Below, piece after piece: positions 42,650 to 50,456 of a stretch of 64,000 bases of DNA (positions within the stretch are counted from its first letter, which is position 1; each line of letters opens with the position of its first letter). The stretch is taken from contig JBCCQH010000025.1 of the NCBI GenBank assembly GCA_039024435.1, positions 8,762-72,761 of the forward strand, given 5' to 3'. The notes beneath the pieces are model-generated. The model did not search any database and was not told the origin of the DNA. It saw only the letters and a list, made by a program, of their open reading frames with translations. A program made the translations under genes and the position numbers. Source of the DNA: JBCCQH01 sp039024435. GTDB taxonomy: Bacteria; Bacteroidota; Bacteroidia; J057; JADKCL01.

Positions 42650-45472
42650 TTACTTCCGTCTGATCGTAACGCCACCAGCAATTTCCTTGCGTGTCACCTT
42701 GTTCTTTGCGACCCACCAATAGACCCCATCCGGCAGGTTTCCACCGTTCCAAATTGGGGCTAAACCTTCCTGAGAATATACTTCCCCTCCACTCCGATTG
42801 AATACCACAAGTTGATAATGGTCAGGGATTACGTTGTCTGCATATCGAATCTCCCAAACATCATTTTTCCCGTTCCCATCAGGGGTAATTACGCCCGGAA
42901 TAAATAGGTCGTCTCCAGGCAACAATAAGATTTCCAGGGATTCAACCAGCCCGGCGCATCCTCCGGCAAAAGGTTGGATTGTATAGTACAGCTTGCCCAG
43001 GGTGTTCGGGTCTGATAGCACCACTTCCGATTCGATTTGGTATATGCTTCCTTCCCGCAAAAGCGGGGAAACTACCGAATCGGAAGCTGGAGATATTGCG
43101 CCTTCGGTTGTGTATGCCCAACTGATAAAGAAAGAATCCTGATCCACTTGCACGTCGATTTCTATATCTTCTCCAGATTCGATTTTGTCGTCATACTCCA
43201 GATAGGAAAAAGCAGGGCGCGGTAACACTTGAATAGCAATTGTGTCGAACGACTGGCATTGTCCAGCATCATTCACCACACGAACGGAAATCTGGTCCCC
43301 ATCGCTCAGACCTGGGCCTGGGCGATACTCACCCAAAAAACTCAATTGACGTGCTACGGAATCGTTTATTGCAAACTCGTAGCGGTCGCCGCCGAATGCA
43401 GCAAAGTCCACACTGTCACCCTTGCAAATCGTGCCTTGGTCAGCCGTAGAAATCAACAAAGGGTCTGGTGAATCGAAAATCTGAATTGGCCATGCAGTAT
43501 CAGCGGGACAGGCTCCACCTGATTCATACCTCACAATGTAGTTCCCTGCGCGGCTACTATCCAAGATAATGCTACCTGTGGATGTGTTGGTAAAGGCAAG
43601 GAAACCGCTTGGTTCGGTAAAGGTTCCTAAACTGTCTGGAAGGTTGGCAACATGAATGACTGAATCACCTTTGCAGAATTGAGTTGACGGATACCCAAGG
43701 TTCAGTACATCCCTTTGATTAATTGTAAGCCAGAATCCCGAACTGGTATCGGTGCAAGCACCTGGAGGGAAGTACCTAATTTGATATTGCCCTGGCTGCG
43801 ATTGGGCCAAACTGATCTCTCCGGTAAATTGAGAAACAAATGCGAGTGTAGGAGGGTTGGCCTGAAAAGTTCCCCCGCTTGGGCCTACAATGGCCGGGTA
43901 TGGATTCCCTTCACCTGGACAATAAGCGGCCTTCGGGTAGGTTATACTGATCGATGTGTCAGGCTCAACGATTTTGATTAGGAAAAGGGAACTGTCAGGA
44001 CAATTTTGAACTGGTCCTGGAACAGTGTATTTGATTATGATACTATCGCCCGTAGCACTTGCAGAAAGGTCTATTTCTCCCGTTATAGGGTTGATAGAAA
44101 GGTTCCCAAAAACTACCGAAAACACGCCATTTGTATCTCCAGAAATAGCAGGGATAGGGTTGGGGTCTGATTGGCAAAACTCGGAAGGGATATACGCAAA
44201 AGAGGAAACGCCTTGGGGTACTATTTCAATGTCGAATGTTGACGTATCGGGACATACTCCAGGCGTGGCGTAATAGACCGTATATATGCCAGTATCAGAT
44301 GCGATCAGGTCAATGAATCCCGTAGCCGTATCTATGGACAATGCAGTGTCCAGGCACCAAAACGTCCCACCACCAACCCCAAGCATGACCGGAGCGGCCA
44401 AAACCTCACCATTACAGTAAGAAGTGTCCGGGTAAACAAACGAGGGGTTGGATTGGTCCAGGATCGTGACAACCATACTCAGGCTGTCGGGACAAATTCC
44501 CGTTGTGATGTATTGAATTGAGTACGCCCCCGGTATCGTGCCAGACAGATTTATTTCCCCGGTGGACGTGTTTTGAAACACAAGATTTCCAGTCTGTTCA
44601 GAAAAGGTTCCGCCTGGATTCAATACCGATGGAATGGGATTTGCAGTGTCCGAAATACAAATATTCGCCGGGTAAGAAAAAGAAGGGTCTGTTGATGGTA
44701 CGACCTGGACCTGAACTGATCCTGTGTCCCCGCATGATCCCGCAATTTCATATTGTACCGTATAGTTTCCGGCTGCTGAGTTTCCGGGGTTGATCGCTCC
44801 AGTTGAGGGATTCAGGGCCAATCCAAAGGCAGAACTAAAAACACCGCCTGTGTCCCCTAAAATTAGTGCTTGTTGGGACGGTCCATTGGTACAAAGAAGG
44901 GTATCTGAATACGAAAATGAACCGTCCCGTTTGGGGTAAATAAACACGCTCGTTACCGTTGTGTCTGGACATAGCGAATCCACGACATAGGTAACTGAAT
45001 GGGAGCCGGGGGAACTTCCAGGCAGGTTGATTTCTCCAATGAGGGAATCCACAACAACACCGTTGGAGCCGAAAAACATTCCCCCGGAATCTCCCAAAAC
45101 AATTGGCAATGGGTTAGTGGTTGGCGTACAATATATTGGGTTGTTATATCCGAAAGCTGAATTTCCTTGTTGTAGAATGGTGATCGAAACCGCGAAGGAA
45201 TCAGCGCATGAATCCTGAATTACGTAAAACAGGTTGTAAGTCCCTGGGCTGCTCAATGAAGGGGCTATTGCTCCCAGGCTGTCAACGGACAGGCCAGGGC
45301 TTGACGCTGAAAAATAACCGCTTGCACTGCTCACCGTATCAGGGGAAACGGTTGGACCGACATTGCAGAAAACCGTATCAGGGTATGCAAAATAGGCCGT
45401 GTCGCAAACCGCATAACAACAGCTATTTACAACCAGAAAAGCAAGCAGGGAAAGCACCTGTTTTTTTAACAT
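42650..45472 (-). CDS. Gliding-motility-associated/T9SS type-B surface protein with repeats
   Basis: The 940-aa exported protein has a signal peptide (LKKQVLSLLAFLVVNSCCYA). About eight tandem repeats of roughly 85 residues follow. Each starts near FxYPxxxYC, has a Gly-Thr-Phe core and a TGEIxLxxS..G.Y.V.Y step, and ends in CPD. The Cys pairs may form a disulphide per repeat. The C-terminal about 90 residues form a CHU_C/type-B sorting domain (FIPGVITPDGNGKNDVWEI, YQLVVFNRSGGEVYS, LPDGVYWWVA). It is exported by the T9SS to the cell surface as a long adhesin or stalk. As first gene of the toxin operon it may present or position the downstream effectors. Confidence 0.87.
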   Translation of the reverse strand: MLKKQVLSLLAFLVVNSCCYAVCDTAYFAYPDTVFCNVGPTVSPDTVSSASGYFSASSPGLSVDSLGAIAPSLSSPGTYNLFYVIQDSCADSFAVSITILQQGNSAFGYNNPIYCTPTTNPLPIVLGDSGGMFFGSNGVVVDSLIGEINLPGSSPGSHSVTYVVDSLCPDTTVTSVFIYPKRDGSFSYSDTLLCTNGPSQQALILGDTGGVFSSAFGLALNPSTGAINPGNSAAGNYTVQYEIAGSCGDTGSVQVQVVPSTDPSFSYPANICISDTANPIPSVLNPGGTFSEQTGNLVFQNTSTGEINLSGTIPGAYSIQYITTGICPDSLSMVVTILDQSNPSFVYPDTSYCNGEVLAAPVMLGVGGGTFWCLDTALSIDTATGFIDLIASDTGIYTVYYATPGVCPDTSTFDIEIVPQGVSSFAYIPSEFCQSDPNPIPAISGDTNGVFSVVFGNLSINPITGEIDLSASATGDSIIIKYTVPGPVQNCPDSSLFLIKIVEPDTSISITYPKAAYCPGEGNPYPAIVGPSGGTFQANPPTLAFVSQFTGEISLAQSQPGQYQIRYFPPGACTDTSSGFWLTINQRDVLNLGYPSTQFCKGDSVIHVANLPDSLGTFTEPSGFLAFTNTSTGSIILDSSRAGNYIVRYESGGACPADTAWPIQIFDSPDPLLISTADQGTICKGDSVDFAAFGGDRYEFAINDSVARQLSFLGEYRPGPGLSDGDQISVRVVNDAGQCQSFDTIAIQVLPRPAFSYLEYDDKIESGEDIEIDVQVDQDSFFISWAYTTEGAISPASDSVVSPLLREGSIYQIESEVVLSDPNTLGKLYYTIQPFAGGCAGLVESLEILLLPGDDLFIPGVITPDGNGKNDVWEIRYADNVIPDHYQLVVFNRSGGEVYSQEGLAPIWNGGNLPDGVYWWVAKNKVTRKEIAGGVTIRRK

Positions 45473-45587
45473 AATTCGCTTCTTTGAATCATACTATCCT
45501 ACCCCGCCTTGACACAAGGCAGGAAATTCAATACACCCCATCAAGGGGCATGAAACGGTTCGTTACAATGGTGGGCTTAGTCTGCGA

Positions 45588-45953
45588 TTAATGCCCAAAA
45601 AGGTAGGTCTGGAATTGGTTGATTTTTTCGTAACTCAGACCGAACATTGTCGGTGAAATTTCCTTTAGTATCTCTGTATTTACTGCGTAGCAATGGTCAA
45701 GGTAGGCCGGGGCTTCCCGATCCACACCAAGGACACACCATGCCAGCGTGAATTCATCTTTCTTAAATTGTTCTTCTACCCAATTGATCCAATTCAGGCG
45801 GAAGATTTCGCAATCTGTATGAATCACCGAAATATCAAGTTCCTCAGCTTCGACGCAGTATCGCGCTATGTTGATTGTGAACCTGGGAATGCGTGGAACA
45901 GAATCAAGTTCTTCCAAATCCTGCTTCCAATCTCGTTTAACATGATTTTCCAT
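45588..45953 (-). CDS. Hypothetical protein, 121 aa
   Basis: A soluble, acidic, Trp-rich protein (NWINWVEEQFKKDEFTLAWC, VLGVDREAPAYLDHCYA) without signal or membrane span. It lies 115 bp upstream of the 940-aa gene in the same direction and overlaps the end of another small frame (45866-46066) by 88 bp. That overlap is long, so the two may be one frameshifted gene or only one may be real. Acidic single-domain proteins of this size near toxin operons are often immunity proteins, but no family is recognised. Confidence 0.55.
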   Translation of the reverse strand: MENHVKRDWKQDLEELDSVPRIPRFTINIARYCVEAEELDISVIHTDCEIFRLNWINWVEEQFKKDEFTLAWCVLGVDREAPAYLDHCYAVNTEILKEISPTMFGLSYEKINQFQTYLFGH

Positions 45954-46066
45954 GCCATATAGTTACTGTTGGCGGCAGCTTCATCTAGTAATCTCTCGTA
46001 CCGATCAATTGCTGCCTGCTGATCCATAATTCTCTCGTCTATGACTATGGGGTTTCGGGAACTCAT
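45866..46066 (-). CDS. Small hypothetical protein, 66 aa
   Basis: The frame from MSSRNPIVIDERIMDQQAAI continues to DRYERLLDEAAANSNYMAWK and then IMLNEIGSRIW, with a helical, coiled-coil-like centre. It could instead start at 46123. The 3' part overlaps the 121-aa gene in another frame; either reading looks natural there. Low confidence. Confidence 0.35.
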   Translation of the reverse strand: MSSRNPIVIDERIMDQQAAIDRYERLLDEAAANSNYMAWKIMLNEIGSRIWKNLILFHAFPGSQST

Positions 46067-46131
46067 TTTTACCCCAACAAAGTAAACCCGATATGCCATG
46101 AAATTAGGTTTCAATGTATTCACCCTAGCCG

Positions 46132-46160
46132 CATCCCCTGGAGTGCAAACCCAGGGGATG
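46132..46160. other. Strong hairpin 1 of the gene-free 46124-46780 stretch
   Basis: Perfect 10-bp stem CATCCCCTGG / CCAGGGGATG with a 9-nt loop, no T-run. A smaller hairpin CAGGGC/GCCCTG follows at 46174-46187. The first of several strong hairpins in 470 bp without any coding frame. Confidence 0.5.
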
Positions 46161-46267
46161 AACGGAAGGGAGCCAGGGCAAGCCCTGAATCAAAAATCAC
46201 CCTCTACTCTTCCTCACTACCTTCATCAGCAGACGGCTTTACAACGCAACTTTATTCTTTGGAAAAA

Positions 46268-46301
46268 TTGATTTGCCCCGGCAACACCGGGCGCAAATCA
46301 A
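46268..46301. other. Strong hairpin 2
   Basis: Outer stem TTGATTTGC / GCAAATCAA, inner stem CCCGG / CCGGG, loop CAACA, one bulged C. Fourteen pairs in total; no U-tract. Confidence 0.55.
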
Positions 46302-46307
46302 TCATGG

Positions 46308-46333
46308 AACGGTGGGTAGCAAATCCCACCGTT
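46308..46333. other. Strong hairpin 3
   Basis: Perfect 9-bp stem AACGGTGGG / CCCACCGTT with loop TAGCAAAT, seven bases after hairpin 2. Confidence 0.55.
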
Positions 46334-46480
46334 ACTAATCTAAATAACGTATGAGAGAAAAAATTTACTACTCACCATCTATCAGTAGCGAACTATGATT
46401 TCGTGATGATTGTCTTTAAATTGCCAAAGAACTCGCTCCAAGTCGCTTGTCGCCAAACCTGCCGACTAGGAGTAGTTGGG

Positions 46481-46513
46481 AGGGGCCAGTGTCCGGTAGG
46501 ACGGTTGGCCCCT
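46481..46513. terminator. Hairpin 4, possible terminator
   Basis: AGGGGCCA / TGGCCCCT enclosing GTCC / GGAC; followed by TCTTGG, so only a weak U-tract. Confidence 0.4.
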
Positions 46514-46526
46514 TCTTGGTTTCCTC

Positions 46527-46595
46527 AATGATAAGCGGGGTTGCGCCGTTGCCTTTTTATAGGTGTCGATAACAGAATCACCCCGGCTTATCATT
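46527..46595. other. Hairpin 5, long inverted repeat
   Basis: AATGATAAGC-GGGG pairs with CCCC-G-GCTTATCATT across a 40-nt loop, with one bulged G. Long arms and a large loop resemble an element end or a structured RNA more than a terminator. Confidence 0.5.
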
Positions 46596-46690
46596 AGAGA
46601 ACGATCCTTACTTCGTTCGCTGAATTTAGCAGAAATTCAACAGTAGTGAAGATAGGATATGACGTAAGTATTTCAAATCTCAATTTTTGC

Positions 46691-46717
46691 TTGATTTACA
46701 TTTAGGTCGTATATTTC
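46691..46717 (+). promoter_or_regulatory. Candidate promoter for 46781
   Basis: TTG (46691-46693), 16-bp spacer, TATATTTC (46710-46717), one mismatch from TAnnTTTG, 63 bp before the start codon. Confidence 0.35.
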
Positions 46718-46780
46718 GCGTGTTTCGTCGGGCTAATTTATCGTCTCGGCAGACTGCCATCGCTATATTTATCTTACTTC

Positions 46781-48289
46781 ATGGGTGTTCACAGGCCATT
46801 ATTATGGGAGTTGATACATTCGCTCAACAAGAGTGAGATACAGAAGTTTAAGGATAGAAGCTTTGAATACAAGCGAGGTCGGTACACAGATTACACGATT
46901 CTATTTGAGGCGATCCGAAAGCAGAAGTCTTTCGATGACAATGCGATCTTGCAGAAATACAAAGGGGAGCGTTGGACAAAAAACTACGCAAGAACAAAGA
47001 ACTATCTGTATGATCGAATCTTAACCTTTATCCGTGAAGCGAATTCTGACCAGGAAACAGACCTACACGCCCTTCTTGAAAAGATCAAGATTCTGTTTCA
47101 AAAACGACTCTTTCACCATTTGCCCCGATTTCTCGAAAAGGCGCAAGGACTTGCCGTGAAAATGGAAGATTTTGACGCGGCCCTGCGGCTGATCGACTAT
47201 GAAAAAGAGGTTTTGCTGGAGGGGGGAGATTATGAAAGATACAGCAATGCAATAGGCGCGATCCTGCAAAGGTCTGAAACCCTAAGCGATCAACGTAACG
47301 AAGTGATAGAAATGGCCCACGTAAGGGATCGGCTCATTGCTGGAAGGGTGCGGGGCATAGAGTATATCAACGCGGTAATAGATTCCCCTTTGCTTGCAGA
47401 GGGACGACAATACAAATCTGCTACCGCCCACATTCTTTCTAAGCGCATCAGGTTCGATTTCTATTTCTACCAGGGAGAAATAGATAAAGCAATTACCCAG
47501 GCAGATATTGCAATTGCTTCTTATCAATCTAAAAGTGGATTGATTGCCAGCTATGCCGGATTCAAGAACTTTGTGTACGCGGTGTACTATTCAGCAGCCC
47601 TAAAGATCGTTCAAAGCAGATTCCAAGAAGCGGAACAAACAATAACTTTGCTTGCCACCTTTGCGGGGGCTGATAAACGAGAACCAGCATTGTATTTAGA
47701 GCGTACCACATGGTTTGAAGTCTCAATTGCCCGGAAGACCCTTGATCAAAAGCGGGGCGAAAGGGCGATTGAAAGTTACCTGGATCAATTGAACCACGGC
47801 CAGCTTCAATTTTCTGAGGTTGTGAAGATTGAACTGGATCATTTGGTTGCAGTCTTCCAGATCAATTTTGGCAACCCAAAGGATGCACTGGTAGCTGTGC
47901 TTCGTAACAGGAATCGAAAAATTGAGAACTACCGCCCCGATTTGCTTTATTTCTCTAAAGTCCTTTTCATGGTGGTACACACGGAGTTAAGAAATCTGGA
48001 TGTGGTAGAATCAAGCATAAGGTCAACCCGGCAATCCTTGTTAAAGCAGGGAAAGCTAACGCCTTTTTACTCGCTCATTCTGAACTTTTTCGCTGGGTTT
48101 TGCAAGGCCAAATCGAAAGACAAGGAAGCCCGAATTGCTAAAGATTTTGCAAGTCAGTTTGATAGTGGTAGTTGGGGGGCAGCCGTGAATTATTTTGATT
48201 TCGGATCATGGGCAAAATCATTGTATTCAAACCAGCCAATGACCAAAACCCTTGCAGAAAAATTCCAATCGGCTAAAGATCGCCAATAG
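46781..48289 (+). CDS. Helical-repeat (TPR-like) protein, about 490-aa family, copy 3 (divergent)
   Basis: The protein is 502 aa, cytoplasmic and all-helical. Its N-terminus (LWELIHSLNKSEIQKFKDRS, YTDYTILFEAIRKQ, KNYLYDRIL) has the same arrangement as copies 1 and 2: Leu-rich helix, [EQ]xxxFK/R, then a Tyr-Leu-Phe helix, then a conserved N-Y/K-L turn. Overall length and TPR-like spacing agree, but the C-terminal LYDSFR block is not conserved, so membership is more distant. It overlaps a convergent small secreted-protein gene by 17 bp, again pairing with a secreted partner. Function unknown. Confidence 0.8.
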   Translation: MGVHRPLLWELIHSLNKSEIQKFKDRSFEYKRGRYTDYTILFEAIRKQKSFDDNAILQKYKGERWTKNYARTKNYLYDRILTFIREANSDQETDLHALLEKIKILFQKRLFHHLPRFLEKAQGLAVKMEDFDAALRLIDYEKEVLLEGGDYERYSNAIGAILQRSETLSDQRNEVIEMAHVRDRLIAGRVRGIEYINAVIDSPLLAEGRQYKSATAHILSKRIRFDFYFYQGEIDKAITQADIAIASYQSKSGLIASYAGFKNFVYAVYYSAALKIVQSRFQEAEQTITLLATFAGADKREPALYLERTTWFEVSIARKTLDQKRGERAIESYLDQLNHGQLQFSEVVKIELDHLVAVFQINFGNPKDALVAVLRNRNRKIENYRPDLLYFSKVLFMVVHTELRNLDVVESSIRSTRQSLLKQGKLTPFYSLILNFFAGFCKAKSKDKEARIAKDFASQFDSGSWGAAVNYFDFGSWAKSLYSNQPMTKTLAEKFQSAKDRQ

Positions 48290-48635
48290 ATACTATTACT
48301 ACGCATCCTCCTAACTGAACCCGGAAATTCTGACCAGATGCCCAGGTGCCGCCCTGATACTGGATAGATAACTCGCTGGTGAAATAGTATTTTTGAACGT
48401 ATTGACCTAATGAATATGAATACACATCGTCCATGATCGGCTTGCTTTCTTTGATAATGCGCCATGCAAGCCAACCCCTGTATTTGCCGTTATTGGGATT
48501 CATACAGCACCCACCATTCGGTAATTGAAAACATGGATTGTTGTCCCAATTTTGAGGGCATTGGGCGGTGGCCTCGTTTGGCATTGCGAAGCAGAGCAAA
48601 ATGAACGTAAATGCCACAAATAGTGATTTCATCAT
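48273..48635 (-). CDS. Small secreted Cys-rich protein, 120 aa
   Basis: The signal peptide (KSLFVAFTFILLCFAMPN) ends near EATA; the mature part is about 95 residues with six Cys, mostly in the first 25 (QCPQNWDNNPCFQL, GGCCMNP), so it is probably disulphide-stabilised. The C-terminus NFRVQLGGCVVIVSIGDL faintly recalls the GLCIVDNL end of the lipoproteins beside the other two helical-repeat genes. Its 3' end overlaps 46781-48289 by 17 bp. Function unknown. Confidence 0.7.
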   Translation of the reverse strand: MMKSLFVAFTFILLCFAMPNEATAQCPQNWDNNPCFQLPNGGCCMNPNNGKYRGWLAWRIIKESKPIMDDVYSYSLGQYVQKYYFTSELSIQYQGGTWASGQNFRVQLGGCVVIVSIGDL

Positions 48636-48757
48636 AATTGTTTATTGATTGATTCCGTTATCGACAAGTTGAATTTAGATAAAATCTACCTTTAGTGAAA
48701 AGTACAGGCCATAATCGCGGAAATTCAGGCTGGTGTGATAGCTTCCGATTTGACGAT

Positions 48758-48795
48758 AAAAAAAAACGAAGCCCCGCCGAATTCTGCGGGGCTTC
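48758..48795 (-). terminator. Rho-independent terminator of the right-hand gene block
   Basis: On the minus strand: stem GAAGCCCCGC / GCGGGGCTTC with an 8-nt loop followed by a tract of nine T. It lies 125 bp after the last gene of the 48920-63983 block and ends its transcription. Confidence 0.85.
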
Positions 48796-48919
48796 TCTAC
48801 TTGCTGATGGCTGGAATGGATCGCCAGCCACAACAAAACAAACGGCCATCGGGGTCAAATCCTAGCAGGATCGCATCCGTTTTTCAAAGTGGCCGCTATG
48901 GGGTACAAGGTGGTTCGAA

Positions 48920-49574
48920 TCAGTCACCAGCGGACATTTCTGCCAGCTTGCGTTCCACGTCTTCGGGGCCATACCCAGGATAGGGCTGGTTGATCACCTC
49001 CAGCACCGCATAGAGTAGGTCGGCGCGTCCCTGGAAAAACTCAGGTAAGTTTTGCAGGAAGGGGTCGTAATGGTCCCAGGCTGGAAGGTTCCAATTTGCA
49101 TACATGGCTTTTACCTGCGAGATCCCGGCCCTTGCTTGCTCCGGGGGCCGCCTCTGAAAATACCACAGCTTCACGGACCCCGGCCTGGACAGCGGTAACA
49201 AGATGCTCAAACTCTTTTGGGGTGATGCCTTTGATCCTGCGGACCAACGTACCGGGTGCTTTCTGGAGTTTGCCCAGGAAATCCGTAAGCACCTTTTGGC
49301 GTTCGGTGAAATATTCGCGCAGTTCGTCGGGCTTGATGCCCTCCAGGTCCAGGCCCGGCATATCAAACTGAGCGTTTACCGCGTTGGCGTTCTGGAGCAT
49401 TCCCACCATAAGGTCGTCGTCCATCATTTGAAAAGCTGCGGCCTCACTGATCCCGCCTTTTACGGCAAGTTCCAGGTGTTCAAATTCGGGGGCAGTGATT
49501 CCGGAAAGGTCGCGGGTGCTGTCCGGATCGCCGGGGTCGCCGTGTACAGTTCTTTGAATTGCGGATTGTGTCAT
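48920..49574 (-). pseudogene. Frameshifted gene (about 217 aa), last of the right-hand block
   Basis: Frame one from 49574 (MTQSAIQRTVHG) is coding-like to VVFSEAAP. Then frame two continues (PEQARAGISQVKAMYANWNL, PFLQNLPEFF) to a stop at 48920. Deleting one C from the C5 run at about 49149 joins them as SEAAPEQARAG. The protein has an internal repeat: ITAPEFEHLELAVKGGISEA and ITPKEFEHLVTAVQAGVREA. The shift is +1 at a homopolymer, so a sequencing indel or a recent mutation is likelier than programmed frameshifting. No domain is recognised; there are no membrane spans. Confidence 0.65.
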
Positions 49575-49587
49575 GGAAAAATTTGGG

Positions 49588-49755
49588 TTAATGTTTGTTG
49601 AATTTGCTGATCAAATAGAGCAGCAGGAAAAGTATAAATGTCCCCGCCATCGAGGGCCAGAATGGTAAGCCCGTTTTGGTTGGGATACTGCCATGATCGG
49701 CTAGTACCTGGTTCTCCAAAAAGAGGTAGGGAAGGATCAAGATTAGCTTTCGCAC
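49588..49755 (-). CDS. Tiny membrane protein, 55 aa
   Basis: From a GTG at 49755, two bases after the amidase stop, the frame reads MRKLILILPYLFLENQVLAD, a spacer with KTGLPFWPSM, then a membrane span AGTFILFLLLYLISKF and ends at 49588. One signal-like helix and one span, encoded between a cell-wall amidase and the last gene, is the place and size of a holin or spanin-like protein, but that is inference from position. Confidence 0.6.
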   Translation of the reverse strand: MRKLILILPYLFLENQVLADHGSIPTKTGLPFWPSMAGTFILFLLLYLISKFNKH

Positions 49756-49757
49756 GG

Positions 49758-50456
49758 TTAGAATAATTTGGGGTTGAAAATGAGAAGGGCGGATATGCTC
49801 AGAAGTCCCAGGCCAGCCAGGGCTAGGGGAACGAGCGGAACGCCACTGCCTCCCAGGGAAGGGTACAGCTTGCGGATCGCTGATAGCAATGCCCCGGCTG
49901 CGCGTTCGCGGAAATGTGGCTGGTTCAAGTACCGGGCATTCTGTGGGTTGGTCATAAATCCGATCTCCACCAGCACCGAGGGCATTTTTGTTTCCCTCAA
50001 TACATGAAAGTTTGCCACTTTCGCCCCGCGTGGGGCCAGTTCTTTCAGGGCTAGTTTGAGCTGTTCAAAAAAGACCTGGTTGTGACGTATAGAATCGTTG
50101 GCCCCTTCAAAGCTGAACGTCTCCAGGCCGTGAGCATCGGGTGTGCTGTGGCCGTTGGCGTGGATGGAAAGGTAAAAGCATTCGCCGTGCTTCGCGCAGA
50201 TCGTGTTTGCCTTCCTGGTCCGTTCTCCCAGGGGAACATCCTGCCAATTGTCGGGATCGACGATGTACTGGAATGGGATACCCTTGCGCCTTAGCAGTTT
50301 GCCCAGCCTATGGGCAATGTCCCGGTTAAATACGCCTTCGAAAATTTGGGGCATATCGGGCCATTTGGGGCTGCGCTTTCCAGGGGTGACATAGATGCCT
50401 GTGCGCGGATCAATCCCACCGTGGCCAGGGTCGATCAGGATAAGGGGCTTGCTCAT
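49758..50456 (-). CDS. N-acetylmuramoyl-L-alanine amidase with C-terminal membrane anchor
   Basis: A 232-aa zinc amidase (Amidase_3) that cuts the bond between muramic acid and the stem peptide. It has the zinc ligands His12 (IDPGHGG), Glu40 (FEGVFNRD) and His99 (LSIHANGH), and the catalytic Glu164 (VEIGFMTN). There is no N-terminal signal; instead a hydrophobic C-terminal helix (VPLVPLALAGLGLLSISALL) anchors it in a membrane. That layout is unusual for host amidases and fits a lysin sitting in a virion or cell membrane. It overlaps the 1611-aa gene's end by 4 bp. Confidence 0.88.
   Translation of the reverse strand: MSKPLILIDPGHGGIDPRTGIYVTPGKRSPKWPDMPQIFEGVFNRDIAHRLGKLLRRKGIPFQYIVDPDNWQDVPLGERTRKANTICAKHGECFYLSIHANGHSTPDAHGLETFSFEGANDSIRHNQVFFEQLKLALKELAPRGAKVANFHVLRETKMPSVLVEIGFMTNPQNARYLNQPHFRERAAGALLSAIRKLYPSLGGSGVPLVPLALAGLGLLSISALLIFNPKLF

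Noticed and set aside
42650..45472. Regular repeats as a CRISPR array
   Set aside because: The periodicity is about 255 bp in frame and encodes diverged protein repeats, with no identical short direct repeats and spacers. No CRISPR array was seen anywhere in the window.
48905..48925. GGTTCGAATC as a tRNA T-loop at the left end of the virus-like block
   Set aside because: No pairing T-stem, anticodon arm or acceptor stem around it, so no evidence for a tRNA attachment site.
49041..49574. Programmed frameshift as in phage tail-assembly chaperones
   Set aside because: The shift is +1 at a plain C5 run, without a heptameric slippery site, and no tail genes are present; an indel is more likely.
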